DNA of 64,000 nucleotides from Bacillota bacterium. Its GTDB lineage: Bacteria; Bacillota; Clostridia; Oscillospirales; Oscillospiraceae. A program made the translations under genes and the position numbers. The notes beneath the pieces are model-generated. The model had not been told where the DNA came from, did not search any database, and saw only the letters and a list, made by a program, of their open reading frames with translations. The DNA lies in contig JAEXCS010000027.1 in assembly GCA_023402075.1 (NCBI GenBank), positions 1-64,000 on the forward strand, given 5' to 3'. Shown here piece by piece: positions 53,369 to 61,925 of the stretch (position 1 is its first letter; every line of letters starts with the position of its first letter).

Positions 53369-54178
53369 ATGCCCCTGACAACTCATGAGGAAAACGGCCT
53401 TGTCTATTTCACCTCCCCCCTGCTGGACGGCTGCGGCGGCATCGCCCACGGCTTTTCCACCCGGAAGGGCGGCGTGAGCAAGCCCCCCTGCGACACGCTG
53501 AACCTCGGCCCCAGCCGGGAAAGTGACCGTCCGGCGGTGGAGGAAAACTACCGCCGCTTCTGCGGCGCTGTGGGCGCGGATATGCACCGGGTAGTTCTGG
53601 CCCGACAGGTGCACGAAACCACCGTCCTTCCGGTTACGGAGGAGCGGACGGGTATGGGACTGTGGCGGGAGCGGGATTTCACCGCCGACGCGCTGGTCAC
53701 TAATATGAAGGGGATTCCCCTTCTCGTTTTTTCCGCCGACTGCGGCATTATCCTGCTCCACGACCCGGAGGCAGGCTGCGTGGGCGCGGTCCACGCCGGA
53801 TGGCGGGGCTGTGCGCTGGGCATCCTTGAAAAGACGGTTCAGGAGCTGACCCGGTTATACGGCGCAAAACCGGAGCGGCTGGTGGCGGCCATCGGGCCGT
53901 GCATCGGCCAGTGCTGCTTTGAAACCGACGGCGACGTGCCGCAGGCCATGACCGAAGCCTTAGGCGAGGACGCCGCACCCTATCTTGAAAAGCGGGGCCT
54001 TAAATGGCACGTGGATTTGGCAGGACTAAACCGCCAATGGCTGCTGAAAGCAGGCCTTTCCCCGGAACATATTGATGTGAGCGGTCTTTGCACCCACTGC
54101 CGCCCGGACCTGTTCTGGTCCTATCGCAGGGTAGGCGGGCAGCGGGGCGCCCAGGCTGCGCTGATTTCACTGATATAA
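53369..54178 (+). CDS. pgeF: Multicopper-type purine nucleoside phosphorylase (LACC1/YfiH family)
   Basis: A 269-residue member of the YfiH/LACC1 family, previously annotated as polyphenol oxidase or peptidoglycan editing factor. The metal-site residues are visible in RQVHETTVL, SADCGIILLHD and AVHAGWRG. Some relatives act as adenosine deaminase and purine nucleoside phosphorylase. AAGGAGG precedes the ATG, and the gene is coupled to the small membrane protein upstream. The oligopeptide-binding protein gene follows 25 bases later. Confidence 0.9.
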   Translation: MPLTTHEENGLVYFTSPLLDGCGGIAHGFSTRKGGVSKPPCDTLNLGPSRESDRPAVEENYRRFCGAVGADMHRVVLARQVHETTVLPVTEERTGMGLWRERDFTADALVTNMKGIPLLVFSADCGIILLHDPEAGCVGAVHAGWRGCALGILEKTVQELTRLYGAKPERLVAAIGPCIGQCCFETDGDVPQAMTEALGEDAAPYLEKRGLKWHVDLAGLNRQWLLKAGLSPEHIDVSGLCTHCRPDLFWSYRRVGGQRGAQAALISLI

Positions 54179-54203
54179 GCCACAGACAGAAACGGAGGGA
54201 GCT

Positions 54204-55745
54204 ATGAAGCGCTTCAACAAAATTTTAATCTCTCTGCTCTCCGCAGCGCTGCTGCTGGGCGGCTGCGCTCCCTCGCCCGCTGTGGTTGAGGAGGAGCTTC
54301 CCCCGAGTCAGGCCAGCGAGAGCACCGCCCCGTCCGGCTCGGAAGCGGCTCCTACCGTTTTGCCGAAGGAACTGGCCCTGCCGTGGTATCCGGAGCTGAG
54401 TCTGGACCCCATTACCTGTGCGGACGGGGTGCAGCAGACGGCGGCGGCCCTTTTGTGTGAGGGGCTTTTCGAATTGGACGAGACGTTTACGCCCCAGCCC
54501 CTTCTTTGCTCCTCTTATACGCAGGACCCCTCCGGAACTGCGTTCACCTTCCTCCTCCGCCCCGGCGTGCTGTTTTCCGACGGCACGCCCCTCACGGCAA
54601 GCGACGTAGCCGACACGCTGCGGCGGGCGCAGTTTTCCGGGCGGTATGGCGCACGGCTGCGGGACGTTTCTTCCATCACGGCGGGGGACGGGTCTGTCAG
54701 CGTCCAGCTATCCTCCCCCAACACCGCGTTTCCCGCCCTTCTGGATATCCCCATTGTCAAATCCGGCACGGCAGACACCGTACCCGTGGGGACAGGGCCT
54801 TATGGCTTTGTCTCCGGTGAGCCGGACGCATCCCTTGTCGCCAACCCCCACTGGCAGGGTGGCAAACAGCCTGTGGAGCGCATCGTCCTGCGGGCGGCAG
54901 ACGACGCGGACGTGATGCTGTTTCAGTTCACGTCTCACGAGACGCAGCTTCTGACCTCGGATCTCACCGGCTCCAATCCCATCAGCGTCACCGGCAGCAT
55001 CCAGTTTTACGAAGCGGCCTCCACCGTCCTTCAATACGTGGGAATCAACGTCCATTCTTCCCTTTTGTCCGATGCAGGGGTGCGAAAGGCGCTGAATCTG
55101 GGACTTGACCGGGAACGAACCGTCAGCGCGTTTCTCTCGGGCCATGCAAAAGCCGCTCAGTTTCCTGTTTCTCCCGTCTCTGCGGACTATCCCGCTGCGC
55201 TTGAAAAAACTTATTCCTACGCCGCGTTTCAGCGGGCCATGACCTCGGCGGGCCTTGCCAGCGGCGAGCACTTATCCCTTGACATGATCGTCAACGAGGA
55301 GAGCAGCTTCAAAGTTGCCGCCGCGCGGCACGTCGCCGCGCAACTCTCCGCCTTTGATTTGAAGATCAGCGTCCGTGTTCTGCCTTGGGAGGAATATTCC
55401 GCCGCGCTGGCGGCAGGAAATTTCGACCTTTACTACGGCGAGGTAAAGCTGACGGCGGACTGGGACCTGCGGCCGCTGCTCTCTACCGGGGGCGCTTTGA
55501 ACTATGGCGGGTTTTCAGACCCAACGCTGGATACGCTTCTGACTTCCTTCCGCAGCGGGGACGACCCCTCCGCCGCGATGGAGCGGATCTGTCTCCGGCT
55601 TCAGGAGCAGGCCCCCATTCTGCCAGTCTCCTTTAAAACACTCTCCGTTTTACTTCAAAGCGGCGTGGTGGAAAATTTGACGCCCACCGTGGCCAATCCG
55701 TTTTACAGGCTGGCGGACTGCACGGTAAACCTGCGGAAAGAGTGA
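54204..55745 (+). CDS. Oligopeptide ABC transporter substrate-binding lipoprotein
   Basis: A 513-residue family 5 solute-binding protein (OppA/DppA-like). The signal peptide ends in the lipobox LLGGCAP, so Cys becomes the lipidated N-terminus. A Ser/Pro-rich linker follows, then the domain start LDPITCADGVQQTAAALLCEGLFELD. FTFLLRPGVLFSDGTPLTASDV is characteristic. No permease or ATPase genes are adjacent, so it must use a transporter encoded elsewhere, or act as a receptor-type binding protein. GGAGGGAG precedes the ATG. Confidence 0.92.
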   Translation: MKRFNKILISLLSAALLLGGCAPSPAVVEEELPPSQASESTAPSGSEAAPTVLPKELALPWYPELSLDPITCADGVQQTAAALLCEGLFELDETFTPQPLLCSSYTQDPSGTAFTFLLRPGVLFSDGTPLTASDVADTLRRAQFSGRYGARLRDVSSITAGDGSVSVQLSSPNTAFPALLDIPIVKSGTADTVPVGTGPYGFVSGEPDASLVANPHWQGGKQPVERIVLRAADDADVMLFQFTSHETQLLTSDLTGSNPISVTGSIQFYEAASTVLQYVGINVHSSLLSDAGVRKALNLGLDRERTVSAFLSGHAKAAQFPVSPVSADYPAALEKTYSYAAFQRAMTSAGLASGEHLSLDMIVNEESSFKVAAARHVAAQLSAFDLKISVRVLPWEEYSAALAAGNFDLYYGEVKLTADWDLRPLLSTGGALNYGGFSDPTLDTLLTSFRSGDDPSAAMERICLRLQEQAPILPVSFKTLSVLLQSGVVENLTPTVANPFYRLADCTVNLRKE

Positions 55746-55853
55746 GGGGCCTTGACCAAAATTGTAAAAGGCGCTTTTGTTCCCTTGGCTTTCTTTGATA
55801 ACAAAGGATAACAGAACGATCCGATTTCCAAATAAATTTATCTTAAATTGCGT

Positions 55854-55896
55854 AAATTCCGGGGGACAATGGCCACTTGCCATTGTCCCCCGGAAT
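55854..55896. terminator. Bidirectional terminator
   Basis: An 18-bp stem around GGGGGACAATGGC, flanked by AT-rich DNA with a T run on the plus strand, lies between converging oligopeptide-binding and lexA genes. Confidence 0.85.
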
Positions 55897-55963
55897 TTTT
55901 AAAACGCACGGTGTAACTATTTTTTTTTAAAAGCAGCGCCCATCCCAAAGGCGGGATTCAGCG

Positions 55964-56584
55964 TCAATACCGCCGCACCACGGCGGTGACCTTGCCCAAA
56001 ATCTGAGCCCGTGCTCCGTCGATGGGGGTGTATTCCGGGTTTTCCGGCAAAAGCCATATCCGCCCGTTTCTCCGGGAAAACCGCTTTACCGTGGCCTCGT
56101 CGTCAATCATGGCCACCACAATTTCCCCGTTAACAGCCGTCTCTCTGCGGCGCACAACCACCAAGTCCCCATCCAAAATTCCCGCATCGATCATGGACTC
56201 TCCCCGGACATGGAGGGCAAAATACTCATCCTCAGGCCCCTCGGGGTCAAACGTCAAATACTCCTCCACGCATTCTTGCGCGAGAATGGGACTTCCCGCC
56301 GCCACATTTCCCACAATCGGCACCTGCTTGGGCGGCGGCGTCTCCGGGTTTCGGGACGACCCATGCTGAAGCGGCCCTGTCAGGGCAATGGCTCGGCCTT
56401 TGCCCGCGCCCTTTTCAATGTAGCCAACCTCCTCCAGATGCTTCAGGTGAAAATGGACCGTGGAGGGGGACCGCAGGCCCACTGCCTCCCCAATCTCCCG
56501 GACGGAAGGCGGATAGCCCTGTTCCCGTATAGAGGACTCAAGATAGTCGTAAATCTTCTGCTGCATTTTGGAAAGTCTCTCCAT
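55964..56584 (-). CDS. lexA: SOS repressor LexA
   Basis: LexA represses DNA-damage genes until RecA filaments trigger its self-cleavage. The 206-residue protein has the winged helix-turn-helix (PPSVREIGEAVGLRSPSTVHFHLKHLE), cleavage site A96-G97, and catalytic S130 and K167. ATG at 56584 follows GGAGG by 8 bases; the open frame upstream has no ribosome site. Two operator-like sequences overlap its promoter. dinB in this window has a related box. Confidence 0.97.
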   Translation of the reverse strand: MERLSKMQQKIYDYLESSIREQGYPPSVREIGEAVGLRSPSTVHFHLKHLEEVGYIEKGAGKGRAIALTGPLQHGSSRNPETPPPKQVPIVGNVAAGSPILAQECVEEYLTFDPEGPEDEYFALHVRGESMIDAGILDGDLVVVRRRETAVNGEIVVAMIDDEATVKRFSRRNGRIWLLPENPEYTPIDGARAQILGKVTAVVRRY

Positions 56585-56679
56585 GCAAGCACCTCCGTTT
56601 TCATTGTGCTGTGGGGGCGGCACAGCCCGCCCCGTGCCTGACAGCCTGCCTTCACGGCCGACTTCTTTGTTTTTTAAGC

Positions 56680-56720
56680 AGTATAACACATCTGTTAGCA
56701 GAATGCAAACAGATGTTCCA
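56680..56720 (-). promoter_or_regulatory. lexA promoter with two LexA boxes
   Basis: On the minus strand, TTGCAT (56703-56708) and TATACT (56680-56685) are 17 bp apart. GGAACATCTGTT (56708-56719) overlaps the -35 and AACAGATGTGTT (56685-56696) overlaps the -10. The two share the half-site ACATCTGTT in opposite directions. Autoregulation is inferred. Confidence 0.65.
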
Positions 56721-56778
56721 CGAAATTTTGACTTTTTGTCTTTTCCCACAGAAAGAGCCGTCTTTTTCAAAAAATCCC

Positions 56779-56807
56779 TTGCCAATGCGCAGAAGCTGTG
56801 GTAAAAT
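56779..56807 (+). promoter_or_regulatory. Sigma-A promoter of secG
   Basis: TTGCCA (56779-56784) and TAAAAT (56802-56807) are 17 bp apart, 65 bases before the ATG. Confidence 0.7.
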
Positions 56808-56872
56808 TCAAGTCTGTGAATATATCTTCCGCAGCCCATTTGCGGAAATGATTTTTTTGGAGGAATCTTGAA

Positions 56873-57100
56873 ATGCAGCTTATTGTAACGATTTTGCAGC
56901 TTTTGTGCGGCCTGTGCGTAATTCTGGTGGTTCTGTTGCAGTCTGGGAAGAGCGCGGGACTGTCCGGCTCTATCGGCGGCGTGGCCGACTCCTTCCTGTC
57001 GAAGAACAAGGCAAAAACCGCCGACGCAAAGCTGGCTCGGGCGACCAAGTGGGTTGGCGGCGTATTTATGGTCCTGACCCTTGCTTTGAACGTTATCTGA
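56873..57100 (+). CDS. secG: Preprotein translocase subunit SecG
   Basis: A 75-residue membrane subunit of the Sec translocon with two transmembrane segments. The family core VLLQSGKSAGLSGSIGG lies between them. It ends LTLALNVI in the second segment. GGAGGAAT precedes the ATG. The gene is monocistronic with its own promoter and terminator. Confidence 0.96.
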   Translation: MQLIVTILQLLCGLCVILVVLLQSGKSAGLSGSIGGVADSFLSKNKAKTADAKLARATKWVGGVFMVLTLALNVI

Positions 57101-57109
57101 TTTCTCTTG

Positions 57110-57148
57110 AAAAAATGTCTGCCGTGAGCTTCACGGCAGACATTTTTT
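57110..57148. terminator. Bidirectional terminator
   Basis: AAAAAATGTCTGCCGTGA pairs with its complement around a 3-base loop and ends in six T residues. It lies between converging secG and the deacetylase gene. Confidence 0.92.
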
Positions 57149-57169
57149 ATAAGGCTTTTGGGGAATATG

Positions 57170-57877
57170 TTACCGTGCGCTGGTATAAAATGTCCCCTCC
57201 TGGGGGACCACTCCGTACAGTGCCAGAAGCTCTTTTACCGTGACAAACTCATAGCCCTGCGCTTCCAGCGCGTCGATGATTTTAAACGCCGCGTCCACGG
57301 AGGTGGGGTAGATATCATGCATCAAAACGATGTCTCCCGGCTGAATATTTTTCAGCACATGGGCGGCGACTTTCTCCGCATCCCGCAGCTTCCAGTCCTC
57401 CGGGTCCACGCTCCAGTGAACCAGCGGCGTTGAAACGCTGCCCCGCCCGCCTTTGTCCAAAAGCCCATAGGGCGGACGAACCCAATAGTCCCCGTCTCCG
57501 CAGACGGTGCGAATCAATTCGTCAGTGCTGTCAATTTCCCCGCCCAGAACCGCTGCCGGCACGTCCTTCAGCTCCTTATGGTCCCAGGAGTGATTTCCGA
57601 TCTGGTGCCCTTCGTCCCGCATGCGGCGCACCAGCTTTTCATTTCCGGAAATCTTGCTGCCAACCAAAAAAAAGGTGGCGCTGGCGCCCCGCTCGCGCAG
57701 GCCGTCCAACAGCCGCCCCGTGGTGTTGGCCCTTGGCCCGTCGTCAAAGGTCAGCGCCACAAACTTCGTCTCGGAGAGCTCCGCCCACGCCGTTGCCGGA
57801 ACTGCCGCTTCTTCCCGGCAGACAAGCAGCAGCGCCGCCGCCATGATTCCTAAAAACGCCGCTTTCGGCCCGTTCAT
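57170..57877 (-). CDS. Secreted polysaccharide deacetylase (NodB domain)
   Basis: A 235-residue CE4 enzyme with an N-terminal signal or anchor segment (AAFLGIMAAALLLV). The catalytic motifs are TFDDGP (D45-D46), the metal-binding H96 and H100 (NHSWDH), and RPPYG (about residues 134-138). LVHWSVDPEDW and VLMHDIY complete the active site. It probably removes N-acetyl groups from peptidoglycan or makes muramic lactam precursors in spore cortex, like PdaA; the substrate is inference. AAAGGAGG precedes the ATG. Confidence 0.9.
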   Translation of the reverse strand: MNGPKAAFLGIMAAALLLVCREEAAVPATAWAELSETKFVALTFDDGPRANTTGRLLDGLRERGASATFFLVGSKISGNEKLVRRMRDEGHQIGNHSWDHKELKDVPAAVLGGEIDSTDELIRTVCGDGDYWVRPPYGLLDKGGRGSVSTPLVHWSVDPEDWKLRDAEKVAAHVLKNIQPGDIVLMHDIYPTSVDAAFKIIDALEAQGYEFVTVKELLALYGVVPQEGTFYTSAR

Positions 57878-58073
57878 GCACTTCCTCCTTTCACATTTGT
57901 CAAAAGACAGTCTGTGTAATTTTCAAAGAATTACCCGGTCAAAGCGGCGCGACCGACTGGCATTTATCTTTGACGACCGGTCTTTTCTCAGAAAAACCTC
58001 TGTTTTCCACAGGTTCTGTGCAGAATTTCCCCGGCTTTCTGTTTTTTTCATAATTGTTTTTTTCCGGTTTCCC
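57878..58073. other. Divergent promoter region with GACCG repeats
   Basis: Between divergent deacetylase and radical SAM genes. On the minus strand TTGACC (57937-57942) and TACACA (57913-57918), 18 bp apart, could drive the deacetylase. CCGGTCAAAG (57935-57944) is mirrored by CTTTGAC-GACCGG (57968-57980) with another GACCG between. No gene or RNA is seen. Confidence 0.4.
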
Positions 58074-58102
58074 TTGACCTCTTCTCAATAATGCAGTAAA
58101 AT
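58074..58102 (+). promoter_or_regulatory. Sigma-A promoter of the radical SAM gene
   Basis: TTGACC (58074-58079) and TAAAAT (58097-58102) are 17 bp apart, about 75 bases before the ATG. Confidence 0.75.
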
Positions 58103-58180
58103 ATTTAATCGTATACGTATGAACATATCAGAAGGCTTCATGCCTCTGTTTCCCTGATTTTTTACGAAAGGCCGATCGAC

Positions 58181-59071
58181 ATGATTCATCCCTACAAGAC
58201 GCGCCAAGGCGGCGCGACCGTCACTGTCTTTGTCCCATATGACTGCTACAACCACTGCCCCTTCTGCATCAACAAGGAGGAGTACGCCGACCTGACGGGC
58301 TTTTCCGTGGAAAAAATCTGCCAAAGCATTGGGCAGATGCACGCCATTACCCCGGAGTGCGACTTCGTCTTTACGGGCGGCGAGCCTTTGGCCGATTTGG
58401 ATGCGTTGCAGGTGATGCTGGACTGTATCCCCTCCACTCATAAGGTTTATATCAACACCACTCTGCCGGTATCCGAGTTTCAGTCCGAAAGCGACATTGT
58501 GGAATTCACCCGCCACAACCGGGAAAAAATCACCTGTCTCAATGTCTCCCGCCACATGCAGAAATACGTGGTGGAGTCTAACGATGCGTTGCTGGGCCGT
58601 CTGGCTGTCCCCTTCCGCATCAACTGCGTGCTGTACAAGGACTATCCCAAGGCGGATTTGGTGCCTTATCTGGAGCGGTTCCGCAAAATTCCCGGGGCCA
58701 ACATCCAGTTCCGCTTCGACTATACCGCCACCACGCCGGAAAACCTTTACGACGAGGGCGGCGACATGATTCTCCACGACCTGAAGGAAATTTCCCGCTA
58801 CACAGGACTGGACGGCTGCCGGATGCGCTGCGGCTTCCACTTTGACTACAAGGGCATGGAGATGACCTATCACAAAACCCTGCCCTACTCCACCGTTGTG
58901 GAGCAGGACGAGGAGGACGGCGCGACCTACGCCATCCTTTACGACATCCTCATCAAGCAAACTGGCGAGCTTCACGCCGACTGGGACGGCACAAAGCTGG
59001 ACCTGGACGCATACAGCAAGGTGAAATTTGAGCCTTATGACCTGCGCTGGCGGGAGACAATCGCATCCTGA
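58181..59071 (+). CDS. Radical SAM protein of unknown function
   Basis: A 296-residue radical SAM enzyme. The cluster motif is C22-x3-C26-x2-C29 (DCYNHCPFC), followed by the GGEP SAM motif (FVFTGGEPLADLD). The C-terminal part has only scattered cysteines (GCRMRCGF) and no SPASM or MoaA-type second cluster that I can identify. It is not MoaA, which is present separately. The reaction is unknown. It has its own promoter and terminator. The next gene, a PanE-like reductase, is on the same strand but behind that terminator. Confidence 0.85.
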   Translation: MIHPYKTRQGGATVTVFVPYDCYNHCPFCINKEEYADLTGFSVEKICQSIGQMHAITPECDFVFTGGEPLADLDALQVMLDCIPSTHKVYINTTLPVSEFQSESDIVEFTRHNREKITCLNVSRHMQKYVVESNDALLGRLAVPFRINCVLYKDYPKADLVPYLERFRKIPGANIQFRFDYTATTPENLYDEGGDMILHDLKEISRYTGLDGCRMRCGFHFDYKGMEMTYHKTLPYSTVVEQDEEDGATYAILYDILIKQTGELHADWDGTKLDLDAYSKVKFEPYDLRWRETIAS

Positions 59072-59081
59072 GCCTTCAAAA

Positions 59082-59110
59082 GCGGGAGCCGGAAGGCTCC
59101 CGCCTTTTTT
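59082..59110 (+). terminator. Terminator of the radical SAM gene
   Basis: GCGGGAGCC-GGAA-GGCTCCCGC is followed by CTTTTTT. Confidence 0.92.
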
Positions 59111-59134
59111 ATAATTGATAAGGGGGAGAAAGCC

Positions 59135-60052
59135 ATGAAAGAGATTAAAACCGTGGGCATTGTGGGCTTGGGTGCTCTGGGTGTGATTTTTGCTCATCAG
59201 CTCACCCGGGGCGCGGGCTGTGAAGACGTAAAAATTCTCGCAGATGCGGGGCGCATTGCCAGATATCAGGACGAGGGCGTGTACCTCAATGACGAACGCT
59301 GCATTTTTCAATACGTTGACGCAGCACAGGAACGCGCGCCGCTGGATCTTTTGCTGTTCGCCGTGAAATTCAGCGGGCTGGAGGACGCGATTGACCGCTG
59401 CCGCCATCTGGTGGGACCGGACACTGTGATGATCTCCGCTCTCAACGGCGTGTTCAGCGAGCAGATTCTCTCCGATACCTTTGGCGCGGAAAAGGTGGTA
59501 TGGTGCGTGGCGCAGAAAATGCCCACCCGGAAAGAGGGCAACCGTGTCATCTGCTCTGACTTCGGCGAGCTGGCGCTGGGCGTTCCCGTCGGACAGGATG
59601 AAAGCCGCCTGCGGGCGCTTACCGCCTTTTTTGACCGGGTGGGCTTCCCCTACGTTCTGCCGGAGGACATCCGCATTCACCTGTGGAGCAAGCTGGTGTG
59701 CAACACGGGCTGCAATCAGGCGGCGATGGTATTTGAATGCGGCTACGGCGGATTGCAGGTTCCCGGCCCCGCCCGGGACGCCATGCTGGGCGCCATGCGA
59801 GAGGTGGTTCTGGTGTCCAACGCCGAGGGAATTGCCCTGTCGGAGCGGGACGTGGAAGAATGGGACTCCATCATTTGCGCCCTTCCTGCCGACGGGGAGC
59901 CGTCCATGCGGCAGGACGGAAAGGCTCATCGCAAAAGCGAGGTGGAGCTTTTCTCCGGCACCATCCGCCGTCTTGCCGCCAAGCACGGCTTGGCTGTGCC
60001 GGTAAACGACTGGCTGTACCAGCGGGTTTTGGAGATGGAGCGCACCTATTAA
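59135..60052 (+). CDS. Ketopantoate reductase family protein (PanE/ApbA)
   Basis: A 305-residue NADPH-dependent reductase. The N-terminal Rossmann loop is GIVGLGALG (residues 8-16), and the C-terminal helical domain holds LWSKLVCNTGCNQ with the conserved lysine. It could reduce 2-dehydropantoate to pantoate for CoA synthesis, but the family includes many reductases of other 2-oxo acids. No panB or panC is nearby, so panE is not asserted. GGGGGAG precedes the ATG, 25 bases after the radical SAM terminator. Confidence 0.87.
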   Translation: MKEIKTVGIVGLGALGVIFAHQLTRGAGCEDVKILADAGRIARYQDEGVYLNDERCIFQYVDAAQERAPLDLLLFAVKFSGLEDAIDRCRHLVGPDTVMISALNGVFSEQILSDTFGAEKVVWCVAQKMPTRKEGNRVICSDFGELALGVPVGQDESRLRALTAFFDRVGFPYVLPEDIRIHLWSKLVCNTGCNQAAMVFECGYGGLQVPGPARDAMLGAMREVVLVSNAEGIALSERDVEEWDSIICALPADGEPSMRQDGKAHRKSEVELFSGTIRRLAAKHGLAVPVNDWLYQRVLEMERTY

Positions 60053-60171
60053 TCCGGTCTTTCGGCGGCGCGTGCGACTGCAATTTTGGCGGCAGTTTCC
60101 CGCCATTCCTGCGGGAGCACTTTTTCCACAAGGCATGCCCTCTGCCGCCAGCCCAATAAAACAATAAAAGC

Positions 60172-60206
60172 AGCGGCCCCGGGGAATTGATTTCCCCGGG
60201 GCCGCT
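60172..60206. terminator. Bidirectional terminator
   Basis: A 15-bp stem AGCGGCCCCGGGGAA with a TTGA loop lies between converging panE-like and yqeB genes. Confidence 0.85.
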
Positions 60207-60237
60207 CTTTACTTCACTTCGTTTGCAGGCGACAGTC

Positions 60238-61086
60238 CTATCCCTCAGAATCTCCGCAAACGGCTTTCCCGGCATCAAAAAACTGGGCCACGGAAACTTT
60301 TGATGCATTAGTCAGGTGGAGCACCGCCTCCAGTACGCCACCGCCCACCGCCAGCGCCTTGTCCGAGGCAGTGAAGCAATTGGCCTTTTTGCCCCGGGGG
60401 TCCACGTCTCCGGCCTTCATCCCCTTGAACACCGGCGTTCCGTCCGCCAGAATCCCCCGCAGCACGCCGGTGAGCGTGCACCGCATGGGAAGCCCCTCCA
60501 CCTCGGCGACAATGTCTCCTTCCTGCACCATGGCCCCGATGTCCTGCAGCTGGCGAAACACCCCGTCTGCAGGAGCACGGAGAACCCGCTCTCCGGAAAA
60601 GCCGCCGATCAGGCCGGGAATCCCCGTGTTTGGAAGGGCGGAGCCTTGATAATACACGCGGCCAAGCGTGTGGCCCCGCATCGTTTCCACCACCGCGTGG
60701 CAGTCCGCCCCTGCGGTAAAGCCGGGACCCACCGCTACAACCACCGGCGCGTCGGTCAGTCTTGTTCCCAGATTTTTCTTTGCAAGAATTGCATCCACCA
60801 CTGCATCGGGCCGCAGCTCCGGGATACATGCGCCTGCCGGGTCCGGCAAAACGGGGATCACGCCCTCTTCCAGCAAAGCCAGCGCCTCCCCCGCCGTCTC
60901 AGCCCGAACGGCCATCACATCCTCTACTTTGGCCCGCCCCAGCACGATGGCCTGCGAAAAGCAGACCGTCCGGCGAATAGCCGTTGGGCGGGGAAGATCA
61001 GTCATCACCACCGCAAGGCCGCTGCGCCACAGGCGCAAGGCAATTCCCGTGGCGATATCCCCTGCACCCCGAATTACTGTCAGCAT
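60238..61086 (-). CDS. yqeB: Selenium-dependent molybdenum hydroxylase system protein YqeB (EF2563 family)
   Basis: A 282-residue protein of the EF2563 family found with labile-selenium molybdenum hydroxylases such as xanthine dehydrogenase. It starts MLTVIRGAGDIATGIALRL, a dinucleotide-binding motif. It also has VVAVGPGFTAGADCHAVVETMRGH and GVFRQLQDIGAMVQEGDIVAEVEG, a biotinyl-lipoyl-like fold. It follows yqeC on the minus strand with 27 bases between. ATG at 61086 has GGAGGAT upstream. The exact role in selenium or cofactor insertion is not established. Confidence 0.9.
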   Translation of the reverse strand: MLTVIRGAGDIATGIALRLWRSGLAVVMTDLPRPTAIRRTVCFSQAIVLGRAKVEDVMAVRAETAGEALALLEEGVIPVLPDPAGACIPELRPDAVVDAILAKKNLGTRLTDAPVVVAVGPGFTAGADCHAVVETMRGHTLGRVYYQGSALPNTGIPGLIGGFSGERVLRAPADGVFRQLQDIGAMVQEGDIVAEVEGLPMRCTLTGVLRGILADGTPVFKGMKAGDVDPRGKKANCFTASDKALAVGGGVLEAVLHLTNASKVSVAQFFDAGKAVCGDSEG

Positions 61087-61113
61087 TGGTATCCTCCATT
61101 TCCGCACCGGCGG

Positions 61114-61773
61114 CTAAAATATTTTCCCCAGCTTCAACGACCCGGCCACGGCGGAACAGTCCAACAATCGAACCAATTCCCGCGCCTGAGCCACCGCCAA
61201 CTCCGCCTGATTGATGAAAACCCCGGTGTGCAGTCTCTCCGCCCGCAGCACGGCGGCGGCAATCCGAGGCGTAACCAAGTCGTCCTCCTCCACGCCCGCC
61301 AAAACCGCATAGCGCTCCGGTCTGTGGGCCGCCTCCCGAATGGGCTTTCCAAAACCTGAGGCCCCCACCACGCAGATCGTCTGCCCCGCCTCCGGCGGAA
61401 TCACCGGCTCGTGGGAAGCGTGGGCCTTAAGGGGCAGGCGGGCGGAGCCGTCGGCCTCCACCAGCACATAGTCGAACAGGTCTTTCAGCCGCGCCATGGG
61501 CACCGCCGGAGCGGTGAGCTTTCCGTTGTCCAGCAGCGTTCCCGCGCAAAGAAGCCTGCTTTGCGCCCGGGCCGCCAGCAGCGGCTCTTCCCCCCGCTCC
61601 GTCACGCAGGGCAAGTCGGAGAACGGATGGATTTTTGTGGTGGAACACAGCAGCACATTGAATCCGGCTGCTGCAAGCGTCTCTCCTACGGTGCGTAAAA
61701 GGGTGGTTTTCCCGCCGCCGCCGATGACGGCGGTGACGCCGGGACGCATTCCCAGCACGCGCGTCCAGTCCAT
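61114..61773 (-). CDS. yqeC: Selenium cofactor biosynthesis protein YqeC
   Basis: A 219-residue P-loop protein. The nucleotide loop is GGGGKTTLL (G18-L26), followed by CSTTKIHPF and VLVEADGSARLPLKAH. It is a partner of YqeB in the selenium-dependent molybdenum hydroxylase system. ATG at 61773 follows AAGGAGG. The divergent moaA operon starts 150 bases away, tying selenium handling to molybdenum cofactor synthesis. Confidence 0.92.
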   Translation of the reverse strand: MDWTRVLGMRPGVTAVIGGGGKTTLLRTVGETLAAAGFNVLLCSTTKIHPFSDLPCVTERGEEPLLAARAQSRLLCAGTLLDNGKLTAPAVPMARLKDLFDYVLVEADGSARLPLKAHASHEPVIPPEAGQTICVVGASGFGKPIREAAHRPERYAVLAGVEEDDLVTPRIAAAVLRAERLHTGVFINQAELAVAQARELVRLLDCSAVAGSLKLGKIF

Positions 61774-61806
61774 CGCCGTTCCTCCTTTTTTCGTTCTTCT
61801 CTTAGA

Positions 61807-61836
61807 AGAATAACACATCTATATTCTTCCCGTCAA
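61807..61836 (-). promoter_or_regulatory. Promoter of yqeC-yqeB
   Basis: On the minus strand, TTGACG (61831-61836) and TATTCT (61807-61812) are 18 bp apart. A GAAGAAT-N11-ATTCTTC dyad (61805-61829) covers the -10 and spacer, a possible operator. Confidence 0.5.
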
Positions 61837-61858
61837 GGCGACAGAAAACCATCTTTTC

Positions 61859-61887
61859 TTGACTTCCTTTACCAAAAATGCTACACT
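61859..61887 (+). promoter_or_regulatory. Sigma-A promoter of moaA
   Basis: TTGACT (61859-61864) and TACACT (61882-61887) are 17 bp apart, 38 bases before the ATG. The leader is too short for a molybdenum-cofactor riboswitch. Confidence 0.75.
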
Positions 61888-61925
61888 GATTCCGTTCACC
61901 TTTATTCAGTATCACGGAGGTGCCT

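Noticed and set aside
58085..60136. A 683-codon minus-strand open frame across the radical SAM and PanE-like genes
   Set aside because: It spans two well-supported plus-strand genes and a terminator and has no family motif.
61811..61821. LexA-like half-site (ATAACACATCT) in the moaA-yqeC interval
   Set aside because: It matches one lexA box over 11 bases but lacks the second half-site, so it is probably chance.
61888..61925. Molybdenum-cofactor riboswitch before moaA
   Set aside because: The leader after the predicted start site is only about 30 bases, far too short.
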